A stretch of DNA of 62,644 nt from an uncultured Myxococcales bacterium (GCA_937902985.1 CALFNG010000455.1:1-62644), one strand, 5' to 3'. Counted from the first letter of the stretch, positions 17,031 to 25,361 are shown. A program made the numbers and translations. Notes: a model not told the origin generated them from the letters alone.

Positions 17031-18086
17031 CTAGGGCGGGCAAGGAACCGGCACTTCTCGGATCACGACGCGCGACCAGGGCGTCGCGCCCAGCGAGAGC
17101 GCCGCGTCGTAAAGGGCCGAGGCCGGCGCCGAGAGATCCGTCAGTTCGACGCGCGCGGCCCCACGCGCGACGGCAAAACGGCAGCCGGCCCTGACGAGAG
17201 GACCGACGAGCGCGGCCGTGGGGCAAGCCGGGTCCAGGGCGAAGCGCCCCACCAGCGCCCGCCGCACCGGAACGAACGGCGGCTCGAGGGTCTGCACGAT
17301 GACGCTCGCAGCCCCGCGGACAGCGCCGGTCTTGTCGACGACGACGAGGGTGCCCGAGTCGCCTTGCTCGCGAGCCTCGGCCGCCAGATGAGCGCCGATG
17401 ACGGCCAGGAGCGTCGTGTCGAGCGCGCGCGGCGGGTCGAACCGAACGTCGCCCCGCTCGCGCCGGCGCGCCGAGAGCACGGTCTCGAGGCGCGCTACAG
17501 CGGCCGCGTCGGCCGCGAGGGCGGCGCGCGCGACGTACGATCCGGTGCGCGCCTGCGCTCCAGCGTTCGGGTCGAGGCGAACGCTCCACGCGACAGGCGC
17601 GAAGCCGGTTCGGGCGTAAAAGGCGTGCGCCGGATTCGGCTCGAGCACCTCCGCGGCGAGCACGCAGCGGACGCCCGGCGCGGAGGACCGGGCGGCCTGC
17701 GCCAGGGTGTCGAGGAGCGCGCGCCCGAGGCCGGACCCGCGCGCGCGGGCTCCAACGATGAGGGAGCGCACTTCGCACGTGAGGGGCGCGGCCGCTCCGA
17801 GGCCGTGCCGTTCGAGCCAGCCCTCGACCTGTCCGCATGGAACGCCGCCGCGCTCGGCGACGAGGTGGACGTGGCTGCCGAGCAACGGGCGGCCGCCGCG
17901 GACGCGGGCGTCGTCGTCGAGGCGGACCGCGAGCTGGGCATAAACGGCCTCGTCGCTCGAGCCGGCGTAGCCGCCCCAGTCCTGGTGGGCGTCCCAGAGC
18001 TCGTGCCAGAGCGCGGCGATGGCGAACCCCTCGCCGGGAATCGCAGCGCGCACGCGCGCGGCCATCGGGCGCGTCAGGGCGGCCAT
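17031..18086 (-). CDS. GNAT acetyltransferase with two GNAT-like halves
   Basis: 351 residues. The N-terminal half has a good acetyl-CoA pyrophosphate loop region (EVRSLIVGARARGSGLGRAL, with R-x-x-G-x-G/A in RARGSGLG) and ends in a YARTGFAPVAWSVRLDP strand. The second half (RTGSYVARAALAADAAAVAR to PWSRVVIREVPVP) has similar length and looks like a degenerate GNAT unit without a clear loop. ATG 18086 is preferred because GGAGAGG lies 7 bases upstream; ATG 18065 has no ribosome site. The start overlaps the truA stop by 13 bases. The substrate is unknown. Confidence 0.75.
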   Translation of the reverse strand: MAALTRPMAARVRAAIPGEGFAIAALWHELWDAHQDWGGYAGSSDEAVYAQLAVRLDDDARVRGGRPLLGSHVHLVAERGGVPCGQVEGWLERHGLGAAAPLTCEVRSLIVGARARGSGLGRALLDTLAQAARSSAPGVRCVLAAEVLEPNPAHAFYARTGFAPVAWSVRLDPNAGAQARTGSYVARAALAADAAAVARLETVLSARRRERGDVRFDPPRALDTTLLAVIGAHLAAEAREQGDSGTLVVVDKTGAVRGAASVIVQTLEPPFVPVRRALVGRFALDPACPTAALVGPLVRAGCRFAVARGAARVELTDLSAPASALYDAALSLGATPWSRVVIREVPVPCPP

Positions 18087-19009
18087 CGGTCGGCCTCTCC
18101 GTCCGGCAAGTCGACCTCGACGCGCTCGAGAACGAGACCATGCGCGGGCGCCGTCGTGCCCGCACGGCGACGGTCGCGCGACTCGAGCGCGCGACCCACG
18201 GCCCCCGGTTCGAGGCGGCCGCGACCGACGTCGATCATCGTGCCGACGAGGATGCGGACCATGTTGTAGAGGAACGCGTTGCCCTCGACGATCACCGACA
18301 CGAGCCGCGAGTTCGCGTCGTGCTCGACGTCGATCCGCGACAGCGTGCGCACGGTATAGTCCCGTTCGTCGCCCGACGAGCGAAAGGCGACGAAGTCGTG
18401 GGTGCCCTTCGCGTCCTCGGCCTCGCGAGCCATCGCCGCGACGTCGACTTCGGAGACGCGCCACGCGCGCGTCCGCCAGATCGGATCGCGAACGGCGTCG
18501 ACCAGCACGCGATAGCGATAGCGCTTGCCCCGGGCCGCGAAGCGCGGCGAGTACCCGACGGCGACCGGGCGGGAAGCGCGGACGGCCACGTCGTCAGGCA
18601 AGTGCTGGTTCAGGCCGAGCACCCAGCCGCGCGGGGGGATCGCGCGGCTCGTGTCGAAGGCGACGAGCTGTCCCTCGGCATGCACGCCGGCGTCGGTGCG
18701 GCTCGCGCCACGCAGCGAGCGAACGCGGGGATCGAGGGCGGTCACGGCTCCGAGCAGCGTTTCTTCGACGGCGCGGGCGTTCTTCTGCGCGGCCCAGCCG
18801 TGATACGCGGTGCCGTCATAAGCCACCTCGAGTAGCACGCCATGTCGAAGGACGCCGGCCGCGCCGGCGCCCGTCCCGGGGTCGCCCGGCTGCGCGGCGA
18901 CGCGGTCGTTCACACCGTGGCGCGCGCTGTCGCTGATGCCGTCGCGGGTGGTCTCAGCCGGCTTCTCCGGCGTCGGCGATGGCGTCGGAGGGTCCGTCGG
19001 TCGGTGCAT
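18074..19009 (-). CDS. truA: tRNA pseudouridine(38-40) synthase
   Basis: 311 residues as drawn. The conserved core starts VLLEVAYDGTAYHGWAAQKN. The catalytic Asp is in LRGASRTDAGVHAEGQ, followed by YSPRFAARGKRYRYRV and FLYNMVRILVGTMIDVGRG, all TruA hallmarks. It isomerises uridines 38-40 in the anticodon arm of many tRNAs. The first 57 residues are a Pro/Thr/Gly-rich extension that overlaps the 3' end of the lipoprotein gene by 56 bases. GTG 18913 or GTG 18838 would give a more usual N-terminus, so the start is uncertain. It sits in a minus-strand run with the GNAT and HtrA-like genes. Confidence 0.93.
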   Translation of the reverse strand: MHRPTDPPTPSPTPEKPAETTRDGISDSARHGVNDRVAAQPGDPGTGAGAAGVLRHGVLLEVAYDGTAYHGWAAQKNARAVEETLLGAVTALDPRVRSLRGASRTDAGVHAEGQLVAFDTSRAIPPRGWVLGLNQHLPDDVAVRASRPVAVGYSPRFAARGKRYRYRVLVDAVRDPIWRTRAWRVSEVDVAAMAREAEDAKGTHDFVAFRSSGDERDYTVRTLSRIDVEHDANSRLVSVIVEGNAFLYNMVRILVGTMIDVGRGRLEPGAVGRALESRDRRRAGTTAPAHGLVLERVEVDLPDGEADRWPP

Positions 19010-19409
19010 CGGAGTGACCTGCGTCTACAACGTCTTCGCTCGCGTCGCCGGGCCCAACGGTCATGGCGTCCGGTTCGGGTTCGCTGGCCTCGACAGGGCC
19101 GTCGTCTGTCGGCGTCGTCGCGTCTGGCGGCACGACCACCGATCCGTCCCTGGCCGCGGCCTCGGCGGGGGCGTCGGCGGCCGCTTCGACGATTGGCGTG
19201 TAGGGAGTGGCGAGCAGCGGCGGCGTGGACGCGCAGAGAAGCTGGGCGCACACGCCGGAGATGCAGTCCTGGTCCTTCAAGCAGGCGCCGCCGATCGCGC
19301 TGCGCTGCTCTGTACACGCGCTCGCGAGCGCAAGCCCTACCAACGCCGGGGCGATCAACGCGACGATCCGGGGGACGGCGCGCGCGCGCCCGTCCGTATT
19401 ACGCACCAT
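18954..19409 (-). CDS. Asp/Ala-rich lipoprotein with short Cys motif
   Basis: 151 residues. A signal peptide with lipobox LASAC places the lipidated Cys at 32. It is followed by GGACLKDQDCISGVCAQLLC, a short disulfide motif common in myxobacterial secreted proteins, and then about 90 residues rich in Asp, Ala, Pro and Thr with no visible fold. Probably an outer-membrane-anchored lipoprotein exposed at the surface or in the periplasm; function unknown. It is preceded 35 bases upstream by a similar lipoprotein gene, and its end overlaps the annotated truA start. Confidence 0.75.
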   Translation of the reverse strand: MVRNTDGRARAVPRIVALIAPALVGLALASACTEQRSAIGGACLKDQDCISGVCAQLLCASTPPLLATPYTPIVEAAADAPAEAAARDGSVVVPPDATTPTDDGPVEASEPEPDAMTVGPGDASEDVVDAGHSDAPTDGPSDAIADAGEAG

Positions 19410-19444
19410 ACTTCCAAGGTATCACCCTCGGGGGATACGGTCTT

Positions 19445-19846
19445 TTATTCCGGCGCGCCGTCGGGCCTTGCGTCGGCGTCGGCGTCGGGGCTCGCGACCG
19501 CATCGAGGCTCGCGCTCGCGTTGGCATCGGCGCTTCCGCCGCTCGCGTCGGCGCTGCCGTCTTCGTCGGCCCCCGAGGCATCGGCCGCGTCACCTCCGCT
19601 CGCGTCATCTCCGTTCGCGCCGTCTTTGCCCGCCTCTGTGGCCTCGACGACCACCTGGCACTGCGCGTCGGCACAGTCGGGGGTGGTTCCGTCGGTGCAA
19701 GCCGTGGCCGCGAAAACGAGGGCGAAAACGAGGGCGAAAACGAGGGCGAAAACGAGGGCGAGGGCGCCCAACGAGGCCAGCGCGGGTGCCAGGAGAGGCG
19801 CGAGGAGAGGAACGAAAGCCGCGCGGTTCGACGGCCGCGCCGGCAT
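19445..19846 (-). CDS. Low-complexity lipoprotein with repeat-built signal peptide
   Basis: 133 residues. The hydrophobic core of the signal peptide is a tetrapeptide repeat, ALVFALVFALVFALVFAA, encoded by four perfect 12-bp units, followed by TACTDG (a less canonical lipobox, A-T-A-C). The mature part has a short Cys segment (TPDCADAQCQVVVE) and a tail rich in Asp, Ala, Gly and Ser. The start ATG overlaps the stop of the AgmX-domain gene by one base (TGATG), so translation is coupled. Function unknown; the neighbouring gene at 18954-19409 has the same general layout. Confidence 0.7.
   Translation of the reverse strand: MPARPSNRAAFVPLLAPLLAPALASLGALALVFALVFALVFALVFAATACTDGTTPDCADAQCQVVVEATEAGKDGANGDDASGGDAADASGADEDGSADASGGSADANASASLDAVASPDADADARPDGAPE
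19710..19757 (+). repeat. 12-bp tandem repeat, four units, inside a signal-peptide coding region
   Basis: Four perfect copies of GCGAAAACGAGG, followed by a degenerate GCGAGGGCG. On the coding (minus) strand each unit adds four residues of the VFAL type to the lipoprotein signal peptide. Copy-number change would stay in frame. Confidence 0.95.
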
Positions 19847-20460
19847 CACTGCCCCTGCGGAACGAACGAGAGGGGGACGGCCAGCTCGACGCAGCCACCC
19901 TTGGGCTGCGGATACGACTGGTTCGCGCGGAAGATGTTGGCAGCGCAATTGGCGACGCCGGGCGAGCCCATGTCGTTCGACGTGACGTTGGCCGCGCAGA
20001 GATTGCCCCCGGAGCCGACGCGGACCGTGATTTGCACGCGGCCTTTGAGCTGTGAGTCGAGCGCGAGGGCCTGGTTATAGCAGCGGCGCGTCTGTGCCCC
20101 GCGGATCTGCAGGGCCTGCTCGAGCTCGTTCGTCAGCGTACCGTTGCACTTGCCGTCGCACCCGCCGTTGGCAGGCATGTAGACCAGCTTCGGCGGCGGC
20201 CCGGCCTCGGGCTTCTGTTCGACCGGGGGCGGGAGCGGGATGTCGTCGAGCTTCGAGTTGGTCGACGCGGTGGCCGTCTCGGTCGCCGTGACCGACGGCA
20301 TGGGGGTCGCCACATCGCCGTGGCTCGAGCAGCTGCGCCACGCGAAAAGCGCGCCGGCCGCGCCCACCATGAGGAGTGCGACAAGCGCATACTTCGCGTT
20401 GCCCGAATCGGGAACGCCCGCGGGGCGATTGGACGGAGGGCTCGAAGAGGGGGAACTCAT
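19846..20460 (-). CDS. AgmX/PglI C-terminal-domain protein, single-pass membrane
   Basis: 204 residues. A short cytoplasmic Ser/Pro N-terminus and one membrane segment (ALVALLMVGAAGALFAW, about 25-41) are followed by a Pro-rich periplasmic linker. The C-terminal domain is TonB-like: IRGAQTRRCYNQALALDSQL, KGRVQITVRVGSGGNLCAAN and ANIFRANQSYPQPKGGCVEL. This matches the AgmX/PglI C-terminal domain, named after gliding proteins in myxobacteria, where it occurs in many envelope proteins. Its exact role here is not known. It starts 21 bases after rsmD and is coupled to the next lipoprotein gene, suggesting an envelope-related operon. Confidence 0.75.
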   Translation of the reverse strand: MSSPSSSPPSNRPAGVPDSGNAKYALVALLMVGAAGALFAWRSCSSHGDVATPMPSVTATETATASTNSKLDDIPLPPPVEQKPEAGPPPKLVYMPANGGCDGKCNGTLTNELEQALQIRGAQTRRCYNQALALDSQLKGRVQITVRVGSGGNLCAANVTSNDMGSPGVANCAANIFRANQSYPQPKGGCVELAVPLSFVPQGQ

Positions 20461-20481
20461 TCTGAGATGGCCTGCGCTCTC

Positions 20482-21108
20482 TTACTGGCGAAGCGGGCCG
20501 AGTATAGCGGGTTTGTAGAATGTAAGGGCAGTGTCGCCATAGCGACGCGTATCAAGCCGGAGCAGTCCGTCGACGTCGAGCGGAATCGTCCGAGACGAGT
20601 GCTCGAGGACCACGCGGCCCTCGGGGGCGATGCCATTTTCGCGAGCCAGCTCCGACAGGGCGGCGACCGGCTGACCGCCTTGGCCGGCGTCGAGAAGGAC
20701 CCACGGCGGGTCTGCGAAAACGAGGTCGAAGGCCTGCGGCTCTTCGCGCTGGCCGTGGAGCGGCTCGTGGCCGCGGCGCACGAGCCGGCGGGCGGCCTGG
20801 GACACATCGCCGGCGATGACTCGCGCGCGGTCGTCGAGCTTCAGCGCCGCGATATTCGCCCGGAGGGCCACCAGGGCCTCGCGCGAAGACTCGACCAGAA
20901 CGGCGCTCGCGGCTCCGCGCGACAGGGCCTCGAGGGCGAGCGCTCCAGTGCCGGCATAGAGATCGAGGACGCGGGCGCCCTCGACGCCTCCCGTCGAGGT
21001 CAAGATGCCGAAGAGCGCCTCGCGGACCCTGTCCGTGGTGGGCCGGGTGGCGCGCCCGCTGGGCGCGCGAAGAGACCTCGAGCGGTACGTGCCCCCGGTG
21101 ATACGCAT
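20482..21108 (-). CDS. rsmD: 16S rRNA (guanine966-N2)-methyltransferase
   Basis: 208 residues from ATG 21108 (MRITGGTYRSRSLRAPSG). Recognised by RPTTDRVREALFGIL, the SAM-binding ARVLDLYAGTGALALEALSR and the catalytic motif FADPPW, where most RsmD have DPPY. It methylates N2 of G966 of 16S rRNA during 30S assembly. The C-terminal VVLEHSSRTIPLDVDGLLRL region is also typical. A coaD gene, often adjacent in other bacteria, is not visible. It heads the minus-strand run toward the AgmX-domain gene and is divergent from the PEGA-like gene, 103 bases apart. Confidence 0.93.
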   Translation of the reverse strand: MRITGGTYRSRSLRAPSGRATRPTTDRVREALFGILTSTGGVEGARVLDLYAGTGALALEALSRGAASAVLVESSREALVALRANIAALKLDDRARVIAGDVSQAARRLVRRGHEPLHGQREEPQAFDLVFADPPWVLLDAGQGGQPVAALSELARENGIAPEGRVVLEHSSRTIPLDVDGLLRLDTRRYGDTALTFYKPAILGPLRQ

Positions 21109-21175
21109 CGCGCCGCAGACTACATGTCGCGTACGCAAATCGCAGGGTCGAAGGCCCGCGCAGGACATTGCGTCT

Positions 21176-21205
21176 TTGCGGGGAGGCGCGCTCAGGCGTT
21201 ATTCT
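21176..21205 (+). promoter_or_regulatory. Candidate promoter, probable leaderless start
   Basis: TTGCGG (21176-21181), an 18-base spacer and TATTCT (21200-21205) lie directly before ATG 21212. The -10 hexamer ends six bases before the start codon, and there is no Shine-Dalgarno sequence, which fits a leaderless mRNA. Confidence 0.5.
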
Positions 21206-21211
21206 AGCGGT

Positions 21212-22387
21212 ATGGTTCGCGTCTTCGCGCTCGCGCTCCTGGCCCTCGCGGCAAGCTTCGTGGTTCGGTCGAAGCCGGCCTGGGCGGAGCCTGCGAACGG
21301 CAAGGCCACGCCCGTCTACGTTCTCTCGGTGTGGACGAACGACGTCGACGATCAGGCCGACGCGCTGACGCAAGCGCTGCGGTCGCGCGTACGCCTGGCG
21401 CCGGGCTGGTCGCTGACGGAGTCGAACCAGTCGTTCGAGACGCTCTCGATCGCGCTCCGCTGTCCACCGACGCCCAACCAGGCGTGCCTCGACCGAATCG
21501 CCGATCAGATCCATGCGGACCACTACATCTGGGGCACGATGTCGAAGGAGCGTCCCGGCGAAGTGACCGCCGAGCTCCGTCTGTGGACGCGCGGCAAGCC
21601 CCAGATCGAAGCGAACGAGTCCTATAACGAGAACCTGAAGGACCCGAGCGACGACGCGCTTCGCGCGGTGGCGGGCCGGCTGATCGCGAAGCTCACGAGC
21701 AACGGGATCACGGGCACGCTCCTCGTACACGCGGGGAACGCGAATGGCTCGGTGCTGATCGACGGCGCGGCGAAGGGTCGGCTCAAAGATGGCATCGCGC
21801 GGCTCTCGGTCCCCGAGGGGTCGCACACGGTGCTCCTTCGCGTCGACGGGTTCACCGCGCCGTCGCAGACGATCTCGCTCACCGACGGCGGCGACGCAGA
21901 CGTGAGCTTCGCGCTCTCGCCGGCCGTGGAGGCGCCGGTCGCGGAGGCCGCGCCCGAGCAGCCGCCAGGGCCGGGCAAGCCCTTTCCCACCCGCAAGGTG
22001 ATCGGCTACACGGTCGTCGTCATCGGAGCAGGCTTTCTCGTCGCCAGCGGGATCGAGGGCGCCGGCTGGCTCTCGGACAAGAGCGACAGCGACCAGGACC
22101 GAAGCAGCGTCCCGACCACGGTGACCGACGTGTGCGCGACCCCCGTCAACGCGGCCGCCGCGGATGCCTGTCAGAAGAGCAAAGACGCGTCGAGCGCGGC
22201 CACGCTCGGTTGGGTCTTCGCAGGGATCGGCGCGGTCCTTGCGGGTACCGGCATCTTTCTCGTGGTCGGTGACCACAGCGGAGAGGCGTCGACCGAGACC
22301 GCCGCCGCGCCCACCAAGCCCAAGTTCGATCTCCTCCCCTCGCTCGGAGCCCACGCCGGAAGCCTCGACGTCCGGATGACGTTCTAG
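21212..22387 (+). CDS. Secreted PEGA-like protein with C-terminal membrane segments
   Basis: 391 residues. A signal peptide ends at SKPAWAEP. Residues about 35-155 form a domain (VYVLSVWTNDVDDQADALTQ, CPPTPNQACLDRIADQIHAD, YIWGTMSK) that looks like a sugar- or nucleotide-sensing alpha/beta fold common in myxobacterial proteins. Next comes a PEGA-like beta domain (GTLLVHAGNANGSVLIDG, LSVPEGSHTVLLRVDGF), a Pro-rich linker, and two hydrophobic segments (VIGYTVVVIGAGFLVASGI and GWVFAGIGAVLAGTGIFLVV). The arrangement is typical of envelope proteins of unknown function in this group. It ends in a repeat-containing gap convergent with dapB. Confidence 0.65.
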   Translation: MVRVFALALLALAASFVVRSKPAWAEPANGKATPVYVLSVWTNDVDDQADALTQALRSRVRLAPGWSLTESNQSFETLSIALRCPPTPNQACLDRIADQIHADHYIWGTMSKERPGEVTAELRLWTRGKPQIEANESYNENLKDPSDDALRAVAGRLIAKLTSNGITGTLLVHAGNANGSVLIDGAAKGRLKDGIARLSVPEGSHTVLLRVDGFTAPSQTISLTDGGDADVSFALSPAVEAPVAEAAPEQPPGPGKPFPTRKVIGYTVVVIGAGFLVASGIEGAGWLSDKSDSDQDRSSVPTTVTDVCATPVNAAAADACQKSKDASSAATLGWVFAGIGAVLAGTGIFLVVGDHSGEASTETAAAPTKPKFDLLPSLGAHAGSLDVRMTF

Positions 22388-22410
22388 CGCTCGCCCGCGG
22401 CGCTCGAGCG

Positions 22411-22577
22411 AGATTGGCCGCAGAGGCGCAGAGACGCTGAGAACAAGAGGGGCGAAGAGCTCCAACCTGCAAGGTCGATGAAGCCTTGGGGACCTGAGCC
22501 CGTACCGGTCGGCGGGTCACCCCTCTTCGGCCGCTTATCTTTGCTATGCGCTCTCTGCGCCTCTGCGGCCAATCTCC
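22411..22577. repeat. Inverted pair of the dispersed CCGCAGAGGCGCAGAG repeat
   Basis: AGATTGGCCGCAGAGGCGCA and a few further bases at 22411-22437 face an inverted copy at 22550-22577 (GCTCTCTGCGCCTCTGCGGC followed by CAATCTCC). The arms flank about 110 bases that include a second, shorter inverted match (AAGAGGGGCGAAG and CCCCTCTTCGG). The unit lies between the convergent PEGA-like and dapB genes. It could form a large stem-loop or be a mini mobile element. Nothing else is seen in 22388-22695. Confidence 0.75.
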
Positions 22578-22695
22578 TGCTAGTGGCTGCGTCTTCACCT
22601 TGAAGGGGTGGTCCTCCATGAACTGCCAGACCCATGGGAGGATCTGCGGCGGACCGCTGACGTGCCAGCTCAGGACGGGGCGCGCGCGCTCTGAA

Positions 22696-23475
22696 CTACA
22701 ATCCGAGGACGTCGCGCAGCGAGTAGGCCCCGGCGGGCTTGCCGGCGATCCACATGGCAGAGCGCACGGCGCCGTGTGCGAACACGTCGCGATTCGTTGC
22801 GCGGTGCGTGAGCTCGATGCGCTCGGCGCCCCCCAACAGGTGCACCGTGTGATCGCCGATCACGTCGCCGCCGCGAAGCGCGTGCATCCCGATCTCGCCC
22901 GTGCTGCGCGCGCCGGGCTTGCCCTGACGCCCGTGCACGAGGCGCGTCGCGTCGGCGCGCGCGCGCTGCGCGACCTCGGCGAGCCGGAGGGCGGTGCCGC
23001 TCGGGGCGTCGATCTTGGCGCGATGATGCGTCTCGACGATCTCGATGTCCCAGTCAGCGAGCAACCCCACCGCCTGCGCGACCAGCTGCGAGAGCGTGTG
23101 CACGCCGAGGCTCATGTTCGGCTCCCACAGCACAGGGACGCGCTTCGCGGCGAGCGCGAGCGCCTCGCGTCCCTCGTCCGTCAGCCCCGTGGTGCCGCTG
23201 ACGACGGCGCACTTCGCCGCCGCGGCGATGGGCGTGAGGGCGAGCGTGACGGCGGGCGCGGAGAAGTCGATGACCACGGCCGCCCGCGCGTGCTCGAGCG
23301 CCCCGACGCTGTCGGTGACGCTGGTGCCGATCGCGCCCACGCCCGCGAGCTCGCCGGCGTCGCGGCCCATGTCGCTGGCGCCGATGGCACAGACGATCTC
23401 GGCGCCGGCTTCGCGCGCGAGACGGACGACCGCGCGACCCATGCGGCCGCTCGCTCCGACGATCGCCAGCCGCAT
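22696..23475 (-). CDS. dapB: 4-hydroxy-tetrahydrodipicolinate reductase
   Basis: 259 residues. N-terminal NAD(P)-binding MRLAIVGASGRMGRAVVRLA; AVVIDFSAPAVTLAL; catalytic region VETHHRAKIDAPSGTALRLA with the conserved His-His and Lys; and SGTTGLTDEG. It reduces HTPA to tetrahydrodipicolinate, the second dedicated step of lysine/diaminopimelate synthesis. The start overlaps the dapA stop by one base (TGATG), so the two are translationally coupled. The length is normal for the family. Confidence 0.97.
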   Translation of the reverse strand: MRLAIVGASGRMGRAVVRLAREAGAEIVCAIGASDMGRDAGELAGVGAIGTSVTDSVGALEHARAAVVIDFSAPAVTLALTPIAAAAKCAVVSGTTGLTDEGREALALAAKRVPVLWEPNMSLGVHTLSQLVAQAVGLLADWDIEIVETHHRAKIDAPSGTALRLAEVAQRARADATRLVHGRQGKPGARSTGEIGMHALRGGDVIGDHTVHLLGGAERIELTHRATNRDVFAHGAVRSAMWIAGKPAGAYSLRDVLGL

Positions 23476-24374
23476 CAGCGCGCCTCCCGCGAGAACGCCT
23501 CGAGCGCCGTGGCGATCGCGGCGCGCGACGCCTCGGAGGGCGTGAAGATGGGCGAACGGACGGCGTCTTTGATGACGCCCCGGAGCGCCAGAGCCGCCTT
23601 CACGGGCGCAGGATTCGCCTCGATGAACATCGCGTCGTGCACCGGCAAGAGCGCCAGGTGAGCGCGGCGCGCTTCGTCGAACCGACCGTCGAGGGCCAGA
23701 CGCGTTGCGCGCGAGACCTCGGCCGGCAGGACGTTCGACGTGACGCTGATGACGCCACGGGCTCCGCACGCGATCATCGGCAAGGTGAGCGCATCGTCGC
23801 CGCTGAGGACGGCGAGACGGTCGCCCAGGGTCTGTACGAGGCGCTGGGCGCGCAGCACGTTGCCGGTCGCCTCTTTGATGGCGACGACGTTCGCTGCGGA
23901 GGCCACGATGCGCGCGACGGTCTCGGGGAGCAGATCGACCACCGAGCGCCCGGGGATGTTGTAGAGCACCACGGGCAGCCGCGTGTGCGACGCGACCTCG
24001 ACGAAGTGCCGGTAGAGGCCCTCTTGCGAGGGCTTGTTGTAATAGGGAACGACGAGCATCACGGCGTCGGCGCCGGCGCGCTCGGCGTGCTCCACGAGGC
24101 CCACGGCCTCGCGCGTGGAGTTCGAGCCCGCGCCCGCGATGACCTGCACGCGCTTGCCCGCGCGCTTCACGGTGCGCTCGACCACCTGCGCGTGCTCTTC
24201 GTGCGAGAGCGTCGGGCTCTCGCCCGTAGTGCCGCAGGGCACGAGGCCCGTCACGCCACCGACGATCTGCCCGTCGATCAGCGCGTCGAGCGCGGCCCAA
24301 TCGATGGGTTGACCCGGCTCGTCTCGAAAGGGGGTGACGAGCGCCGTATACGTTCCTTCGATGCGCAGCGACAT
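23475..24374 (-). CDS. dapA: 4-hydroxy-tetrahydrodipicolinate synthase
   Basis: 299 residues. TIM-barrel lyase with CGTTGESPTLSHEEHAQVVE (Thr-Thr pair), LYNIPGRSVVDL (Tyr) and the Schiff-base Lys in VVAIKEATGN. It condenses pyruvate with aspartate semialdehyde and sits directly upstream of dapB in one operon. Unusually, its 5' side abuts a truncated GH57 gene only about 90 bases away, so its original promoter region may have been replaced. No promoter is obvious in that junction. Confidence 0.97.
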   Translation of the reverse strand: MSLRIEGTYTALVTPFRDEPGQPIDWAALDALIDGQIVGGVTGLVPCGTTGESPTLSHEEHAQVVERTVKRAGKRVQVIAGAGSNSTREAVGLVEHAERAGADAVMLVVPYYNKPSQEGLYRHFVEVASHTRLPVVLYNIPGRSVVDLLPETVARIVASAANVVAIKEATGNVLRAQRLVQTLGDRLAVLSGDDALTLPMIACGARGVISVTSNVLPAEVSRATRLALDGRFDEARRAHLALLPVHDAMFIEANPAPVKAALALRGVIKDAVRSPIFTPSEASRAAIATALEAFSREAR

Positions 24375-24465
24375 GGCGCGCGCAGGCTAGCACCGCCACC
24401 GCTCTTGACGACCCCACCCCCCACACGTCGTGTCCTCCGAAGAGAATGAACAGGAAAGCGTCGCG

Positions 24466-25215
24466 CGACCAGACCTGGCGGCTCGACTCGAGGTCGCGCC
24501 CGAAGAAGGCGACGCCGCTCGGGCTACAGAGGGGCGCGTGGACGCCGAAGGGCGGCCGGGGTCGCGCGTTGAGGACGCCGTGCGTGTCGACGATCGTGTA
24601 GCCAATGCCGGCTCGCGCGATTTCGGCGTCGAAGCTCGGGTGGTACGCGCACTCCGCGAGCCACGCGCCCGTGGGCTTGCGGCCGACGATTCGCTCGAAA
24701 CCGGTGACGCCGAGCGCGAGTTGCGGCCGGATGCCTTCCGCCGCCGGGAGCAATCCCGGCAAGTAGCAGTGGGTCGCCGAGCATGTCATGAGCTCGATGC
24801 GACCCGCGTCCCAGTGCTTCACGAAGCCAGAGAGCACGTCGCCGCCGTACCGGTCCCACACCGCGCGCATGTGGGCGAAGTGGTCACGATAGAAGGTCGC
24901 GACCGGCGCCAGGCGGCCGTCGCCATAGAGCCGCCGCATCTCGCGCTCTGCCAGCCGCTCGAGTCGGGCGAGGTGGTCGTGAAATCGGCGCCGCAAGAGC
25001 TCGTCGCGCATCATCGCGGCGAGCGGCGTCACGCTCATGGTGACCGCGAACGGCACCCCGTCGCCGGCGAGCCGGTCGAAGGCATCGAGGAGCGGCAGGT
25101 AGCACTCGATGAGCGCCTCGTAGAACCACCGCTCTTCGAGGTGCCGCGCGTGCTCGGGATGGCGAACGAACGGGAAGTGAGCGTGAAGGACCAGCGCGAG
25201 GTAGCCGTCAGCCAT
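24466..25215 (-). pseudogene. GH57 glycoside hydrolase/branching enzyme, 5' half only
   Basis: From ATG 25215 the first 250 codons are a clear GH57 N-terminal half: GYLALVLHAHFPFVRHPEHA, ATFYRDHFAHMRAVW, LMTCSATHCYLPGL, and the nucleophile-containing GAWLAECAYHPSFDAEI. The order matches 1,4-alpha-glucan branching enzymes of about 500-560 residues. Homology stops at DLESSRQVWS (about 24466). The following codons are out-of-frame and then antisense-like. The second half, with the proton-donor Asp and the helical C-terminal domain, is missing. There is no stop at the break: the frame runs on across dapA out of phase and enters dapB in phase. The truncation therefore reflects deletion or rearrangement rather than a point mutation. 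Confidence 0.8.
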
Positions 25216-25325
25216 CGTTTGAAGGTCGGATAAAGCAGCAGAAGTAGCCGAGGTAGGCCATCGGTCGAGCCAGCCTGCGGTCTGCCTCGCGCGTTCTGGC
25301 CTCGCGCGTTCTCGATGAGGAGAGA

Positions 25326-25361
25326 GGAGATTGGCCGCGGAGGCGCAGAGAGCGCAGAGCA
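25326..25361 (+). repeat. Dispersed repeat, copy near rplU (left)
   Basis: GGAGATTGGCCGCGGAGGCG followed by CAGAGAGCGCAGAG. It forms an inverted pair with 25531-25575 around the 10-bp tandem array. Confidence 0.8.
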
